DNA of 64,000 nucleotides, from NCBI GenBank assembly GCA_018806985.1, contig JADANN010000468.1, forward strand, positions 3,394,072 through 3,458,071, read 5' to 3'. Source of the stretch: Angiostrongylus vasorum (Eukaryota > Nematoda > Chromadorea > Rhabditida > Metastrongylidae). Shown here in pieces: positions 1 through 11,592 of the stretch; positions within the stretch are counted from its first letter, which is position 1, and every line of letters begins with the position of its first letter. The notes under the pieces are model-generated. The model searched no databases. It saw nothing but the letters and a program-made list of their open reading frames with translations, and was not told where the DNA came from. The translations under genes and the position numbers were made by a program.

Positions 1-544
1 TAAATTTTCGAATAATGCACTGGATTTTGAAACATTCTTGACAGAATCTGTAGAAAGCTGGATGCATCGATGCAGAAGTGCTTGCTCTGCCTTGAACTAG
101 ACGAAGCATAGACTCTAACACAATGTACTGCAGGTTGTGTCAATTAACATTTGAAGTCCGAACTACTTTTAACAAACTGTCGTTTAACCTCTAATCTGTT
201 CAAAATGCCACACTGGCTTTGCTGTCCTGGTTCGAAATACCCACTTGCTCAATCGTAGAATGATTTGTTTTATAACGAAAGAAGTTGGGCTTTACCAGAA
301 TAAAACGTATAACTTCATATTTATCGAAAGAATAATCATATTTTATCAGATAATGAAAAAGCAGCTAAGTTGTTTTCGACTTTTCTTCTCGTTCCACTTC
401 GTTGTGCTCTTATTCCTCGTTGACAATAGTAAAGGCTAAATAAAACCTTTAGTAATGGCTGAATAAAAGCCGATTTGTGCTCCTCAGATCCGTCTCACTG
501 ATGGATGATTGCTGGTGGCAGCGTTAGGTAGGAAACTAGCTGAG

Positions 545-690
545 AGAAACGCAAAGCAAGGGCCTTAGAAGTGCGGTGTGCAATACGCAAGCCCCCCGGA
601 AAGCGCATTCGTGGTTTGATCTGGCACGGGGTCCAAGTTTTGCGAATGTCTCAGCACCGTTGTGGTTGTAATGCACATCATACGCTGCCT
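545..690 (+). repeat. Repeat family C copy
   Basis: This copy shares a core reading roughly TTTTGCRAATRTCTCAGCA followed by a TTRTGGTTGTRATGC segment with the copy at about 46,005-46,145, and in reverse with 12,040-12,110 and 42,265-42,345. The remainder of 1-934 shows no supportable gene; the short frames there are AT-rich and lack splice context. Confidence 0.5.
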
Positions 691-934
691 TGAAAAACTC
701 TAGTAGGTAGCAAATGAAAGGTTAACATAAAAGCTCTTTTTTCCATGTAGTTGGAAAAGTGACAACGTTTATGCCCGGATACCATACATTCAACAACAAA
801 AGTGACAATTTTCTAGTTTTGATTTGACATTTCTTTTGTTTTTATTAAATTATTTAGAGCACGTTGAATTAGAGATTAGTGAAATATAGGAGTTAAAAAG
901 GAGTACCTTCTAAGATTATTGAGCTGACATGAGA

Positions 935-1095
935 TTGGTATAGAGGTTCTATTCGACTAACGTTTCGGCACGGATTGATCTGAGTCGATGATCCACCAGC
1001 TGCTCGTTGTCGAGACGTGAGAGTTCGTTGTCGCACCATGTCGAATCCGGTGGAAGGAGCACCGCTCGAATGAAATGTTCTCTCCCAAAGCATCT
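935..1095 (+). repeat. Repeat family D half-element
   Basis: It contains CGACTAACGTTTCGGCAC followed by a segment ending GAGCACCGCTCGAATGA. The same order of motifs recurs at 9,105-9,270, 60,180-60,330 and 62,130-62,310. In the complete copies this unit forms one inverted-repeat arm of a foldback element, so this is probably a solo or decayed arm. Confidence 0.55.
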
Positions 1096-1228
1096 TTCTA
1101 TTTCTTAAGAAAACAAGAACGTCGAAACGGTAGACGGATAGATATTTTTATACCAAACTCTCGCCACTTCAATAATCAGTGAAAGGTTGATTATCTTTGC
1201 CGAGATTAAATGAAAAGCGGTTTTTAAG

Positions 1229-1614
1229 ATACTTGCTTACCTGATGCTTGAACGGCCCGTTCTTACTAGTTGTGCGGGTCCCAGCTAATGACCATTTTTC
1301 AGAGATTTGTTGGTTAAGCCATTGTGGTTCCCTGGAATCTCGAGGACAGCCTGGCCAAAGTCTGCCCCAGGCGCACCACGACAGGCAGTCACAGCCCTTG
1401 TGGATCAGAGGGAAATTTAGCCACCTTGCGACTTTGATACCAGGATAGTGGTGGATCCTGATATTGGTTTATCTTCTAGCTAGGCTTCCTGATGGAAAGC
1501 GCCGGACTACTCAGCTAGAGAGACCCTGCCAGGGGGGATGAATCCCCGCTGTACATCGCAGACTGACACCCAGGAACACCTCCCACACGATGAGGCGGTA
1601 AACCGTTGGGAGGG
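1229..1614 (-). repeat. Repeat family B retroposon (about 385 bp)
   Basis: As written on the plus strand it starts with a degenerate ACTTG/GCTTG 8-mer run and ends GAGGCGGTAAACCGTTGGGAGG-like sequence. Near-identical units lie at 17,621, 19,412, 20,551, 29,053, 41,742 and 44,290. I take the 8-mer run as the 3' tail, which places this copy on the minus strand. No coding potential is evident. Confidence 0.75.
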
Positions 1615-4600
1615 GTTTTCAAGATGAAAGGGTTATTTCTGAGCTTAGCTAATAGGTAAGTTTATCTTTATTTTGTTATGCGCGCACACAAAGAATTGTA
1701 AACTAATGTTGTTTTGGGAAGAGATCGTATCATTTTCGCTATGAACACAAATGCGATCACACACAAGTCAGCGTGACGACCACCTGGCACTACGTTTAAT
1801 TTTTCGCGGTGTGCTGCATGCACTGGAAAACTCGCCCAAAAAACGTAATCTCTTGTAAATTATCAACTGCAAAAAAATAGCTTCTCACTGACGACCGGCA
1901 CAGTACTTATGTTGGACGAGCTAGCGATTGAATGCATAGAATGTGCTAAATACTCTTTTTTGCGGCAAAAGAAACAACCGGAGAGGATGTGCATTGAAAT
2001 CAATGCACTCGGCGATTGTGTGTTAACGACATTCATGGCCAATAGCATAGGGGTGATAAGCGAAGGCCGAATGAGAGTGACGGCACTCTCGGTGCTACGC
2101 TGTTTCACTTCAAAGGTATCATAGTTTGGTTTGTTTCCGACTGTTTTTTCACAATACAATAAAAGGTTTGAATCAGTTTTCAGATATTATGAATATGAAC
2201 TGTTATAATCACAATGTCACCTCGCTTTCACCCGCTTTGTCTCGCATTTGTGCCTTTATGCTAGCATGTTTCCATTCACGGTCTGTCGTGTTGAACTACA
2301 AAACCTCTAACAATTAATGTTACCAGGTAGATGATAAGTGATTCGGCAGTATTGGTCCACTTATAATTGAATTTCATTTACTCAAAGAGGTCGGTTCACT
2401 TCGCAGTATGGGTGGATTCTAGTTTGGTTGAACCTCCACTATATATTTTTTGAACGTAATTTGACATCGATGAGCTCGCCACTATTTTAAGTGGAAAGGG
2501 AAGGAACAGAGTATGAATACTTTGTATAGAATAACTGCTAATTTCCTCCAAAAATCTACTTCAGGGGTACCTTTAGACGTGCTCTGGACTGCATACGTGG
2601 TTGTTTAATGCAAACCGTGACAACCAAACCCTCTGTCCCTTAAAGGTCAGCAAATTAGTGTCATACTTGTCCATGAGGGCAAAAATTATCGACTTGATAA
2701 ATTGGCAGGCCTCTCAAGTTATTTCTTAGGCCAAATATAAATTTAATCACCTGCACACTTAAGAGAGTCGAGGCATAGAGCATTCCCTAACGACTGGTCA
2801 ATGCCGTTTTAATAAAGAAATGTGTTGCAAGTTTACATCGAACTCACATTGTCTAGCAGTTCGTATTCAGGAATGTGAGAGGTATGCATCATAATTGAAC
2901 GTCGTTTTAGAACTGCAATAGCATAACCGATACCTGAATAACGTTTAGGAGCTTCGTTGTACTTAAATAAAGGTTACCAGTGACAAGATACAAATAACCT
3001 ATGGTTCTGCATTTGCGGGAAAGGCAACATCAAGGTGTGAACGGAAATTAAAGGCACCGATTTGACAATGTTCAGTGGTGATCCTAGCACAGTGTGCACT
3101 GCGAGGCCTCACTTTTTTCTTGGTTCGACCGCCGTCACAAACACCAACCAAGCTCTTTAACACCTCGGTATATGCGCAGAAAGATTTCTTTAGGAGGAAG
3201 GTGGTACACTGACTTATATGGATATGGTGACCACTCTCTATCGTGGAAGCGTGGAGTGGAGGAATAGCGCAGAGGTTAGTGTTGTTAGCGGACAGCAAGT
3301 AAGAGCGCTAGCTCGACCCCCTCCGAACGTTCTGCTCTCAGTCCTAGTAGGAGACAGCAAGGAGAATTGGCTCGACCAGAATTCCACGACATTAAGAAAA
3401 AAAACAGAATCCTCAAGCAGGAGCGATCCGCACAGTATATATGGTTACGGGTCATGTAAAAAGAACTCTCTACGTCATAAAGAGTATTCTCTATCTATGT
3501 CTATAATTGTCTCAATTATTATATGTCTATGTTGTTTGCCTATTATTCTGTATACTATTCTCGTCACTTTATTATGTTTTTTTCTCGCAATGACTGTGGG
3601 ATGTTTCATATCACTCCGCCCGTATTCTCGACTCGCAGCGAACTATATAGTGTCTTTGTGATCATAGAAGCTTTGTATGTTAACACGTGCACACATATAC
3701 GAACAGTGATTGGGAGAGCCCAATTCAGCATCTGCCTTCAGATGGTGTATCGACATCATCGTCGGCTTCTTTTTTCAATCTCACTTCTCTTGGTTAGCAC
3801 AGTCTTGAATAAAATGTTAGAGATACTCATACTAAATGATGCAGGAGTATAAATGCCTTAGTTAAACTGTTTGGAGTATCTAAGTTGTTCTTTAACCCTC
3901 ATCTGGCCGTCGGCATTTGTTAATCTAGCTATGACATCATTCATGGGTTAGTTTATCGTTTACCTCAGAACTCAAATACCCAAGCTTGAGGTGAAAGCTG
4001 CTGCTAAAAAAACAGTATGAAGACCATTCTTAATTATTTCAAAAAATTCTCAATCAAATAACTGGATTTACAGGTTTTTTCTCCAGAAGCTTGCTTTTAG
4101 GAAAATATTTCACAGATTTCTCCTGGGTTCGTTTTTCTATCCAACACATTAAATCGTTTAACAACTGGAATTGAGCACTAACATGAATAAAAATCATACT
4201 GCGTCATGCCCAAACCTTAATAGTTTTAACCCGAAAATGTAGAAAACATTGTACTGTAGTGCATAATCTGTACCAGAAATCTTACTGCATTCTGTAGTTA
4301 GCTTGGCAGATCCTGTTGAATTGGCATTGTAACATTTGAAGATAATTGTTTTAATAGAGGAATTTTTGAGCAAAGGCCATTTCGTAATAAGTCCAGAGAA
4401 TAAAGAGAGGAAATGTAACCGAACAGAAAACGAACCAAAAATGATCGCACCAAGCGCGCTCAGGCAGATGAAGACTAGCCAAAATGGTACGAAACTAACA
4501 CCACTAGACGTAGTGTGAATAACCTGAAACCGTAAGAATATTCATCGAAAACTCATCAAGTAAAAGCATAATAACTGATTGACTGTCGATTTAGAATTCT

Positions 4601-5115
4601 GGTGAGGTGAATGATCGTTGGCTAAACCAAAAAACTTGGTGTGAGTCATCTAAGTGAAATATCATATAACACACCATACGACGACGCAGTCTCGTAGTGA
4701 CAATTGTAGCTCAGTCCAAGAAACTCAGTGTGCCATTTAGCTAATCAGTAGATAGGTATAGCCTTGGTACAGAAAGTTTTTGGCTGCTTGAAAGGTGCGC
4801 TACGTTCACATCATCTATTTGCGACAATGCGCACATGTGACACACAGGTTTGGGGCGCAATGAGTTCAATGCGTATCTTTGGCTACTTTTTTTTTACTGC
4901 ACAGAGCATTTTTGCTGTATCCTTTGCATACAGTCGTTGTTGTAATCACAGACGTTTATTTAAGTTCATTCCGTAGCATATTTCGAATCGAACTCGAAAA
5001 CTAAGCTCTTCGCACTCATTTTCGACTCCAAATAATTTCGATTAGGACGGAGATTTCTGTGTACCGCAGGGCACCTTTAACCATTGCGCTTACATGCGCT
5101 CTCTCATCTGGTATG
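1615..5115. other. Gene-free stretch
   Basis: I see no supportable gene here. A segment at about 1,985-2,030 (ATGTGCATTGAAATCAATGC) recurs in diverged form near 53,490-53,530, so the 71-residue frame covering it is more likely repeat-derived than a gene. The 147-residue frame at 3,218-3,661 turns into low-complexity AT-rich sequence and has no splice or homology support. Confidence 0.5.
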
Positions 5116-5365
5116 GAAAAAAGGATAAAGCTCTCCGCGTTAATCAATTCCTGCGGGATTCGTCATGCAATCGACTTCATCAAACATCGTTAGGGGCGAT
5201 TTAATGCATACCTGGCTTATACAACGACTAGCTGTGGCCTACAGATGTATTGAGTTAGTGCTGTTATCCTCCAAGCACGGTACCAATTTGTCAATTCTGG
5301 TGGGGTGGGGGATCAATCCCTTGTGTATTGCAAACCGTCTCTAACCACTGTGCGACACGTGCCCA
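5116..5365 (-). repeat. SINE family A copy
   Basis: It begins on the plus strand with AAAAAAGGATAAAGCTCTC (complement of the tail) and ends at the complement of a tRNA-like head, TGCGACACGTG. It matches the other family A copies along its length but is diverged. Confidence 0.7.
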
Positions 5366-5732
5366 TGGAATCAGCCATTTTTTCGTAAACTTCTCCCATA
5401 TTTTAGAAACTAATTTCTTCGTTATCATGACTAGAGCGCCAACACACGTTTAAGATAGAAAGAATATTTGAGCACGGTGATGTTAATAGAGTATCCACGT
5501 ACATTTGTTCCTGGAAGACGTGGAGCCAACGAAGGTTTATGTGAACTGGCATCCTCCTCACGTAGGTATCTCTCAATCTCCACGAAAAAAAACCTCTGAA
5601 CGAAATCCTGTGTCGCACCTTAGGGTTATTATAACAGATTATATCTGTTCCTTCACTTTTACCGATGAACATTTTTTGCTCGAAAAACTTTGCTACATAG
5701 ATCGAATTTTGAAGAATATGTGAGAGAGAGAG

Positions 5733-6003
5733 ACGCATGTGGCGGAGTGGATAGAGATGACTACAAATGTGAACGTTGTGTTCGGCATAGCACCTAGGAC
5801 TAACCAACCATTCAATATCTTCTATTTCAGTAAACTGGTAGAAGGTTTGATTAGGAGGATAAAAGACCTTAGCTGTATATATCAGTAGGCCACCGCAAGC
5901 TATTGAATATGCCAAAAGTGGGTCCCGTCACGTCTATGATGCTACAGAATGGAGTCGAATGCATGGTGCATCCGTAAGGTACAGATCAAGGCTGAACACC
6001 TTA
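5733..6003 (+). repeat. SINE family A copy
   Basis: The head carries an A-box-like GTGGCGGAGTGGATAG. The 3' part has the family-specific ATGCATGGTGCATCCGTAAGG segment in diverged form. The 170-residue minus-strand frame at 5,403-5,915 runs partly through this SINE and is not credible as a gene. Confidence 0.6.
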
Positions 6004-6409
6004 TTATTTTATATAAAATGCAGAATCTGGTCAGTTTCCCACCTCAATCGATTTAACGTTTCCGTAGAGAAATGGAAACAAGCCGAAACAATACAGCAAA
6101 CAGTGTGTGAACCACTTGGACATTCTCGATGATGATATATGAATAGCTTTAAGAACACTATCATTTCTTCTTGTTGTAGCTTTTCGGTTGTTTCAAATTC
6201 ATCAATTGCGATAGAGCGTCTGCGATGATTGGTCCGCGACCACTCACGAGGCAAGCATATCGTGAGAGCGGTTGTAGAAGGAGTAAAAAGACGTGTTGAT
6301 TATTGCTCAATTAAGAATGATTGGTAGAATATAGGAAAGAAAACTTTCAATCACAACTTTTACTGGAGTTCGGTATAAAAAAAATCAGTATTTTTTGTTA
6401 TATTGTTGT

Positions 6410-6500
6410 TCAACAAATGCGAGGTATTATTTATTCTTTATTCACTAGCAAGCTGACGCTTCGGTGGATTTCGCCTCCCTCAGAGCTTGGAAAGGCAGCC
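6410..6500 (+). repeat. Repeat family D arm
   Basis: GCGAGGTATTATTTATTCTT followed by GCTTCGGTGGATTTCGCC and CCTCAGAGCTTGGAAA matches one arm of the 620-bp inverted-repeat element at 54,631-55,250. A related segment follows at about 6,660-6,790. No gene is supported between 6,004 and 9,104. Confidence 0.6.
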
Positions 6501-7294
6501 AAACACCTCTATAATCAATATTTTTTGTGTACTCATGAGGAAACACGAGGTCGTTATAAATCTTTATTATGGCCAGCGTTTCAGCAGTGTCACATTCACC
6601 AGAAGCACGACGATTTGAGTCGAATGCCCACAGCAGTTGTTCCTTCTTGCGTTATTGCTCCTCGCAGCCCTCGCATTGAGGCGAATTGAGTCGAGCGAAG
6701 CACCGAACGAATGAAGTATCGTCACTCAGCACTGTACTTTTATACAGGACTACAGCCTCATTGACGTGGCGTGACCGCATCCGCAGTTCCCCAAGATACA
6801 AAGATGTATTGGGCAAAAGCCAACCAGAATTATTTGCTTCTTTGGTGACAATCCATCCCAACAGTCGGATTAGTATTAGCTCGCATAAATTAAAGCAAAC
6901 ATTCATTTCAAACTTTCATTAAACGTCGGCATAGGTAATCAATACTTGGATTGCAACAACCTCGTGTAAGCTCCTCAATAAATCAAAATGAAAATGGCTG
7001 CATTCACTCAAGCCCCTTAGACCTCTTCAATTTTCATCCTGATAGAATCTTTATCCAATCTGCAATGCCAAACCGACTATCTCTGTGGATGACTGACAAC
7101 CACTCGAAGAGGAGAAGTGGAAAGAGTCGACCCACTTGTGAGGTCGGATAATCGGGGTGTTCTACACACTTAATTCAAGACGATGTGACTACGAAGACCT
7201 ACGAATGAATAGGAATAAGTGCGAACAATTGAATCAGTGCAGTTTTGAGAAAGTCGTTTGCGCTCAAACGTTAACAACAATTTTGACTTATTAG

Positions 7295-7412
7295 TTACTA
7301 CCTACTCTTTTTTATGGCAGGGTATGGTGCGAAATATAACCTATATTTGTTTTTTATGAAATGTAAAGTTACATTTCGCATTATACCCTGCTATTAAAAA
7401 GAGTAGGCAGTA
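7295..7412. repeat. Perfect-looking hairpin (inverted repeat, about 44-bp arms)
   Basis: The left arm (7,295-7,340; CTACTCTTTTTTATGGCAGG) and right arm (7,368-7,412; CCTGCTATTAAAAAGAGTAG) are near-perfect inverted repeats around a loop of about 27 bp. The inner part (GGCAGGGTAT) resembles the end of family C, so this may be a foldback derivative of that repeat or a small MITE. Confidence 0.75.
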
Positions 7413-9104
7413 AATAAAGCGGTTAAGACTGCGGAAAGTGTTCTCATCGTCAGAGCATGAAGCAGTCTCCATAATGAGCTACGGGCGCTTTCTTAAACTC
7501 GGAATTGTTAGATTCCGCTACGATTTGAGATGTAGTGGCCTCCCATCAAGTTTTTCCACCTCATGCGTGTAATAAGTGGAACTGTGGAATGAGTTCCTAA
7601 CGGATGAAGTAGACCGCGCTGTTAGTTTATTATTTACTAGTGCAATCAACATAACCGTTTTCTCGATAACTGACGTTAACTGCTCACCTGCTAGGGTATT
7701 TGAGGAGTTCACAATCTCATAGGATTTTAGAAGAGATTTCGCTTCGTTGCGTTGATCACATCACATAGTTTTTGTAGCGTCCTTTCAAATTTGAACACCG
7801 TTGCTTCGTTTTGAAAACCTTCCACTTAAGCTCTCTAACTGAAACAGAAGCGATATATTGGGGAACACTGTCACGCCATGGTAGATCCCACTCGTTCATC
7901 TGCTTTCGTCTTCAAAGTATGGGCCTTGAAGTAGTAAATTGAAGAAACAAGCGTCGTCAGCGTTAGAATATCACGTTTTCAGCTTATTGGTAGAATACGA
8001 AAAGCAGCGTCTCGTTCGCAATCTGGACATTGTAATGGCTCCTACTAATAAAGTTCAGTATGATTCGAGATATGCAGGTTTGATTTTAGAAGTCCTTAGT
8101 ATCTTCCTACTGAATGCATTGCATACATTGCATATCGTAGGTTACGTGTCTAGTCGTCAGGCCGAGCAACAACGTTTGACATATTTTTCTGTTAATTAGC
8201 AAATAATCTTCTTTCCATAGTTCTAAAACCTGCCGGTGATCTTGTTTATTGGAACAGACGTGTTAATTCCACTCCGAGTCATTGCACATGCCAAATGTAC
8301 ATCCATTCAGCTCCAACGGTGCTTAGTGAAGTCGAATATATATATGTCTAACGAGTAAACCTAGTATCCAAAGAGAACAGCGTCTTACATATGGCTTGAT
8401 TCTTTATCGTCAATACACTCTTTTCAGCTTAGCTGAGCACTTCTCATCCTACCTGAACCTTATGAACAGATTTTAGCTCTTAACTACACGGCTAGTAGAG
8501 CCATCGTCTAATAACAGTATTCATGACATGACTAAAATCCCAGTATGCGACATTTCTGTGATGTCATAAGAATATTTGAAAGGGTTGGCTTCAGATTCAA
8601 TAGTGATCCATTCGCTTCATCGTCGACATCCAAGCACTGCGCTTGTCTTCTATGAGATGTGTTTGTTCCTGAACGTGCATCATCTCATCCCCGTTCCACT
8701 GCAAAAAACAGCTTCGAAACTGTAACTCGTCTTATAATCTCATTCATCAGCAATCATACTTAAGGATCATTTTTTGTTTCAAGTTATGATAATCCACGTT
8801 TGATTTGAATTCCATGGGGTGCAACGTACGAATTAAATACGTCGTGTGGTTTACATCGTCGTCGGTCTAACGCTCATAAAAAAGGATTCCAAGAAGGCGA
8901 TGATATAAGGATTTTTACACCGGGCACACCTTGATGCATGAATTTCCACGAAAGTAGTCTACTACAGAATTGAGGGGATGCTGTAATTTCCACATACTCT
9001 TGTTGTAGTTTCTAGAAGGTCGGGAAAAAACATGCTATTTCGTGTTTCGTCAATCCTGAACTGATATGGTTCGTGGTCCAGTAGAGTTCAAAAAAATCCG
9101 AATG

Positions 9105-9270
9105 TTAAGACTTTATTTCGCTTAACGCTTCGGTGCCTCCGTCTTCTTTAGAGCAATAATGATCCGGCTCGATCGTCCATTGCCGTTCATTCGTGCGATG
9201 TGGGCCTACCTGATTTAATTGAGTCGAATCCAGTGGAGTGAAGTGAAGACCAGCTCGAATCATGCCGAGG
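9105..9270 (+). repeat. Repeat family D half-element
   Basis: CTTTATTTCGCTTAACGCTTCGG, then a CTTCTTTAGAGC motif and a GAATCCAGTGGAGTGAAG segment. The order is the same as in the copies at 935 and 62,130. Confidence 0.55.
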
Positions 9271-9794
9271 TTAAATGAAAGCCGGCTTTGAGAAAGTAAT
9301 TCAAATCTATTCCGATATTCCAAGCTTTCTGCCAGAAAGTGAGTTTTCATCAGACGAGAAAATATGTGTATTATATGCATCTCAGGAAAAGTAACATTAT
9401 TAGTAGAACGTGAGACGACACAAATCTTTTTTATAAGATTTCCTGTCGATGTGACTTTATAGCATATGTTAACTCAATGAGAACCTTTGTGAACTATGCT
9501 GAGAAAGTTTCAAAGATATCGCCATTCGATAGGAATTTCAAGAAAGGAACACAGGCCAAATGCAACGTCGGAAGAATGAGGTTGTAGAAACTGATAGTCT
9601 CAAAGTTCTGTCCTAGTAAATCAGCAATTTAATGGTTTCTTTTTTCTGCGAAAAGTTGAGCTTTAGGGCAACAGAAGATTCGTCACTGTTGTCTCGAATT
9701 CGAACTGTCATAAAATGAAACGATTATTACAGAAGCCGATTTTCCTTCAACGTCGGTATGACTAAACAACATGTATTCTTTCACTTAGAAGCTA

Positions 9795-10035
9795 ACACGA
9801 GGTTAATAAATGAGCTTTATTGGGTCAACTTTTCGACGTCTTCCTCTTGCTCAGGGCCGAGAATTCGAGCGATCTTCCACTGAGGAAGATCCGACTCGAT
9901 ACTACGACGAACACACTACGTCGAAAGTACAAGGGACTGTGAACTATCGACTCCGACTAACGGCTTCACAGAAGAAGACGTCGAAACGTCAACCGAATAA
10001 AGATCATTTATCAACCCTCATGCTAGATTATCAAT
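9795..10035. repeat. Complete foldback element of family D (MITE-like)
   Basis: The left end (GAGGTTAATAAATGAGCTTT, then CAACTTTTCGACGTCTTCC) is the reverse complement, with mismatches, of the right end (GAAGAAGACGTCGAAACGTC, then CGAATAAAGATCATTTATC). The unit is about 240 bp with terminal inverted repeats. The 75-residue frame inside it is a by-product. Confidence 0.65.
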
Positions 10036-10184
10036 AAAAAGAATACATGAGACGATTATATGAATAGTAAAATGTGCCGCACTGGGATCATGTGATTTTG
10101 CCAGTAACACCCCTGCGCATAAAGTTCTTTTTCTATGAAACATCCACCACATCAACTTCACTGCTGTGTTCCGGCTTGGAGGAA

Positions 10185-10450
10185 AATGTAGCGCAGTGGT
10201 TATAAATGACCTTGCGATTCACACAGTCGTTTGCTCGACCACGCGCAGTGAACTAACCACTCTCTCTGTTTCTCCAGTTTTGAGAAATTGATACCAGAAC
10301 TGTCTAGAAGGCTGTCAACACTTACTTGAGACGTCAGGAAGCCAACGCAAGTTATTCTATAACCAAAATATACACCCACCTATGATGCTTAATGAAATTC
10401 AGCGTATGATGCATTTCGAGAGCAATGATCAATGCCGAACACTCCATCCT
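10185..10450 (+). repeat. SINE family A copy
   Basis: The head has GTAGCGCAGTGGTTATAAAT (A box), then GTTTGCTCGACCACG in the B-box position. The 3' part has the family sequence TGATGCTTAATGAAATTC and GCAATGATCAATGCC. Confidence 0.65.
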
Positions 10451-11588
10451 TCATACCGGCTAGAAACCACGTCTGGGGGATCGTGCCCAGCCCACCCACC
10501 ACAACACCAGTCTGACAGTATGTCGCATGCTAGCCGGGTGTTCGCAGACATGTTCGTAAACGCTCCTTCGCCCTAAGTGTACGCGACGGTGTTTCGTTCC
10601 ACCTTAGCGACCGCATAAAAGCTAATCCGACCAGAAGAGAGATCGACATCTCCCCGACCCAGTTCATTTTTACTGTCTCTCTGAATGACGTATGTTTCTC
10701 ATATTCCCCAGTAAACCCGTTAGAGCTCTTCACCCATAGCCAGATTATTTCAAACTAGTATTCAACTATGACAACGGGCAATCGTACGAAGTATGACTTC
10801 ACGCTCTTTTTGAAGAAAAGAAAAACTCCACAAGTATTTTTCAACAGTGATGATAAAACCAAACGACTAAAGCTCTGTTTGCATCGTTCAACTTTACAAC
10901 AAAAATTATTTTCTAAGCAGCATAACTAACCTGTGTAAAGCCCACAGTAAAAAAAAGTATGAACTTTTCAAAAAACTTGTGAGAATCCAGTTTAACGGAA
11001 ATTTTCATTGTTCTTGGAAATCCGGCCTGATGCTCATTCTTACTTGTGCCGTTTATTGCTCGAATTCAAAGCTCTCACTGTGACCAATTTGCTTAATTTC
11101 TCATGTTTACAAAACAAAAGATCAATAGGAACTTTTTTCAGTAATCGGTATCATTGGTCATAATTGCTAATATACATCGGTTTTCGTTTTTCTTCGAATT
11201 CACCATTTAGAGGACGATGACGGCGTGAACCAGTTCTGATGCACTCCAGTGAAAACTGGCTAAATTTCATTTATTGGGAAGTTCTTGAGTGGGAGCGCAG
11301 ACGAGTTCTGAAGCACTCCTAATCTATGAAATGCTTAAAACGTAACCCTTAGCATTCGGGTTCAGAAATGTTAGTTGCCAGTCGTAGTGAGATATTCGTA
11401 AGATCGTTCCCAATTGTCAACTAATTGCCTTCTCTTATGTTCAGAGACCCTAAAGTATTCACCAATACCTACCATTTTTTTCTTCCTATCATTACTTGAA
11501 AGCATTTTGAACTGCTCTGTTGCAGAGTTTCGTTCAAAGACTTCGTTCAGTCAGGATCTTTTGTTGATTAGATCCTAATCATTTTACA
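10451..11588. other. Upstream region of the collagen gene; no other gene seen
   Basis: No supportable coding exon. This stretch must hold the collagen promoter, but I cannot identify a specific element beyond the acceptor just before the ATG. Confidence 0.4.
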
Positions 11589-11592
11589 GTAT
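11581..11592 (+). promoter_or_regulatory. Probable spliced-leader trans-splice acceptor
   Basis: ATTTTACAG ends three bases before the collagen ATG. A TTTTACAG placed this close to a start codon with no upstream exon in frame is the usual layout of an SL1 trans-splice site in nematodes. It fixes the start codon. An ordinary intron with an upstream 5'UTR exon is the alternative. Confidence 0.55.

Noticed and set aside
3218..3661. 147-residue plus-strand frame
   Set aside because: The second half is low-complexity TTA/TCT-rich sequence; no splice context, no conserved motif, and an overlapping frame of similar length exists.
5403..5915. 170-residue minus-strand open frame
   Set aside because: It runs through a SINE copy (5,733-6,003), has no splice or homology support, and its amino-acid text shows no domain.
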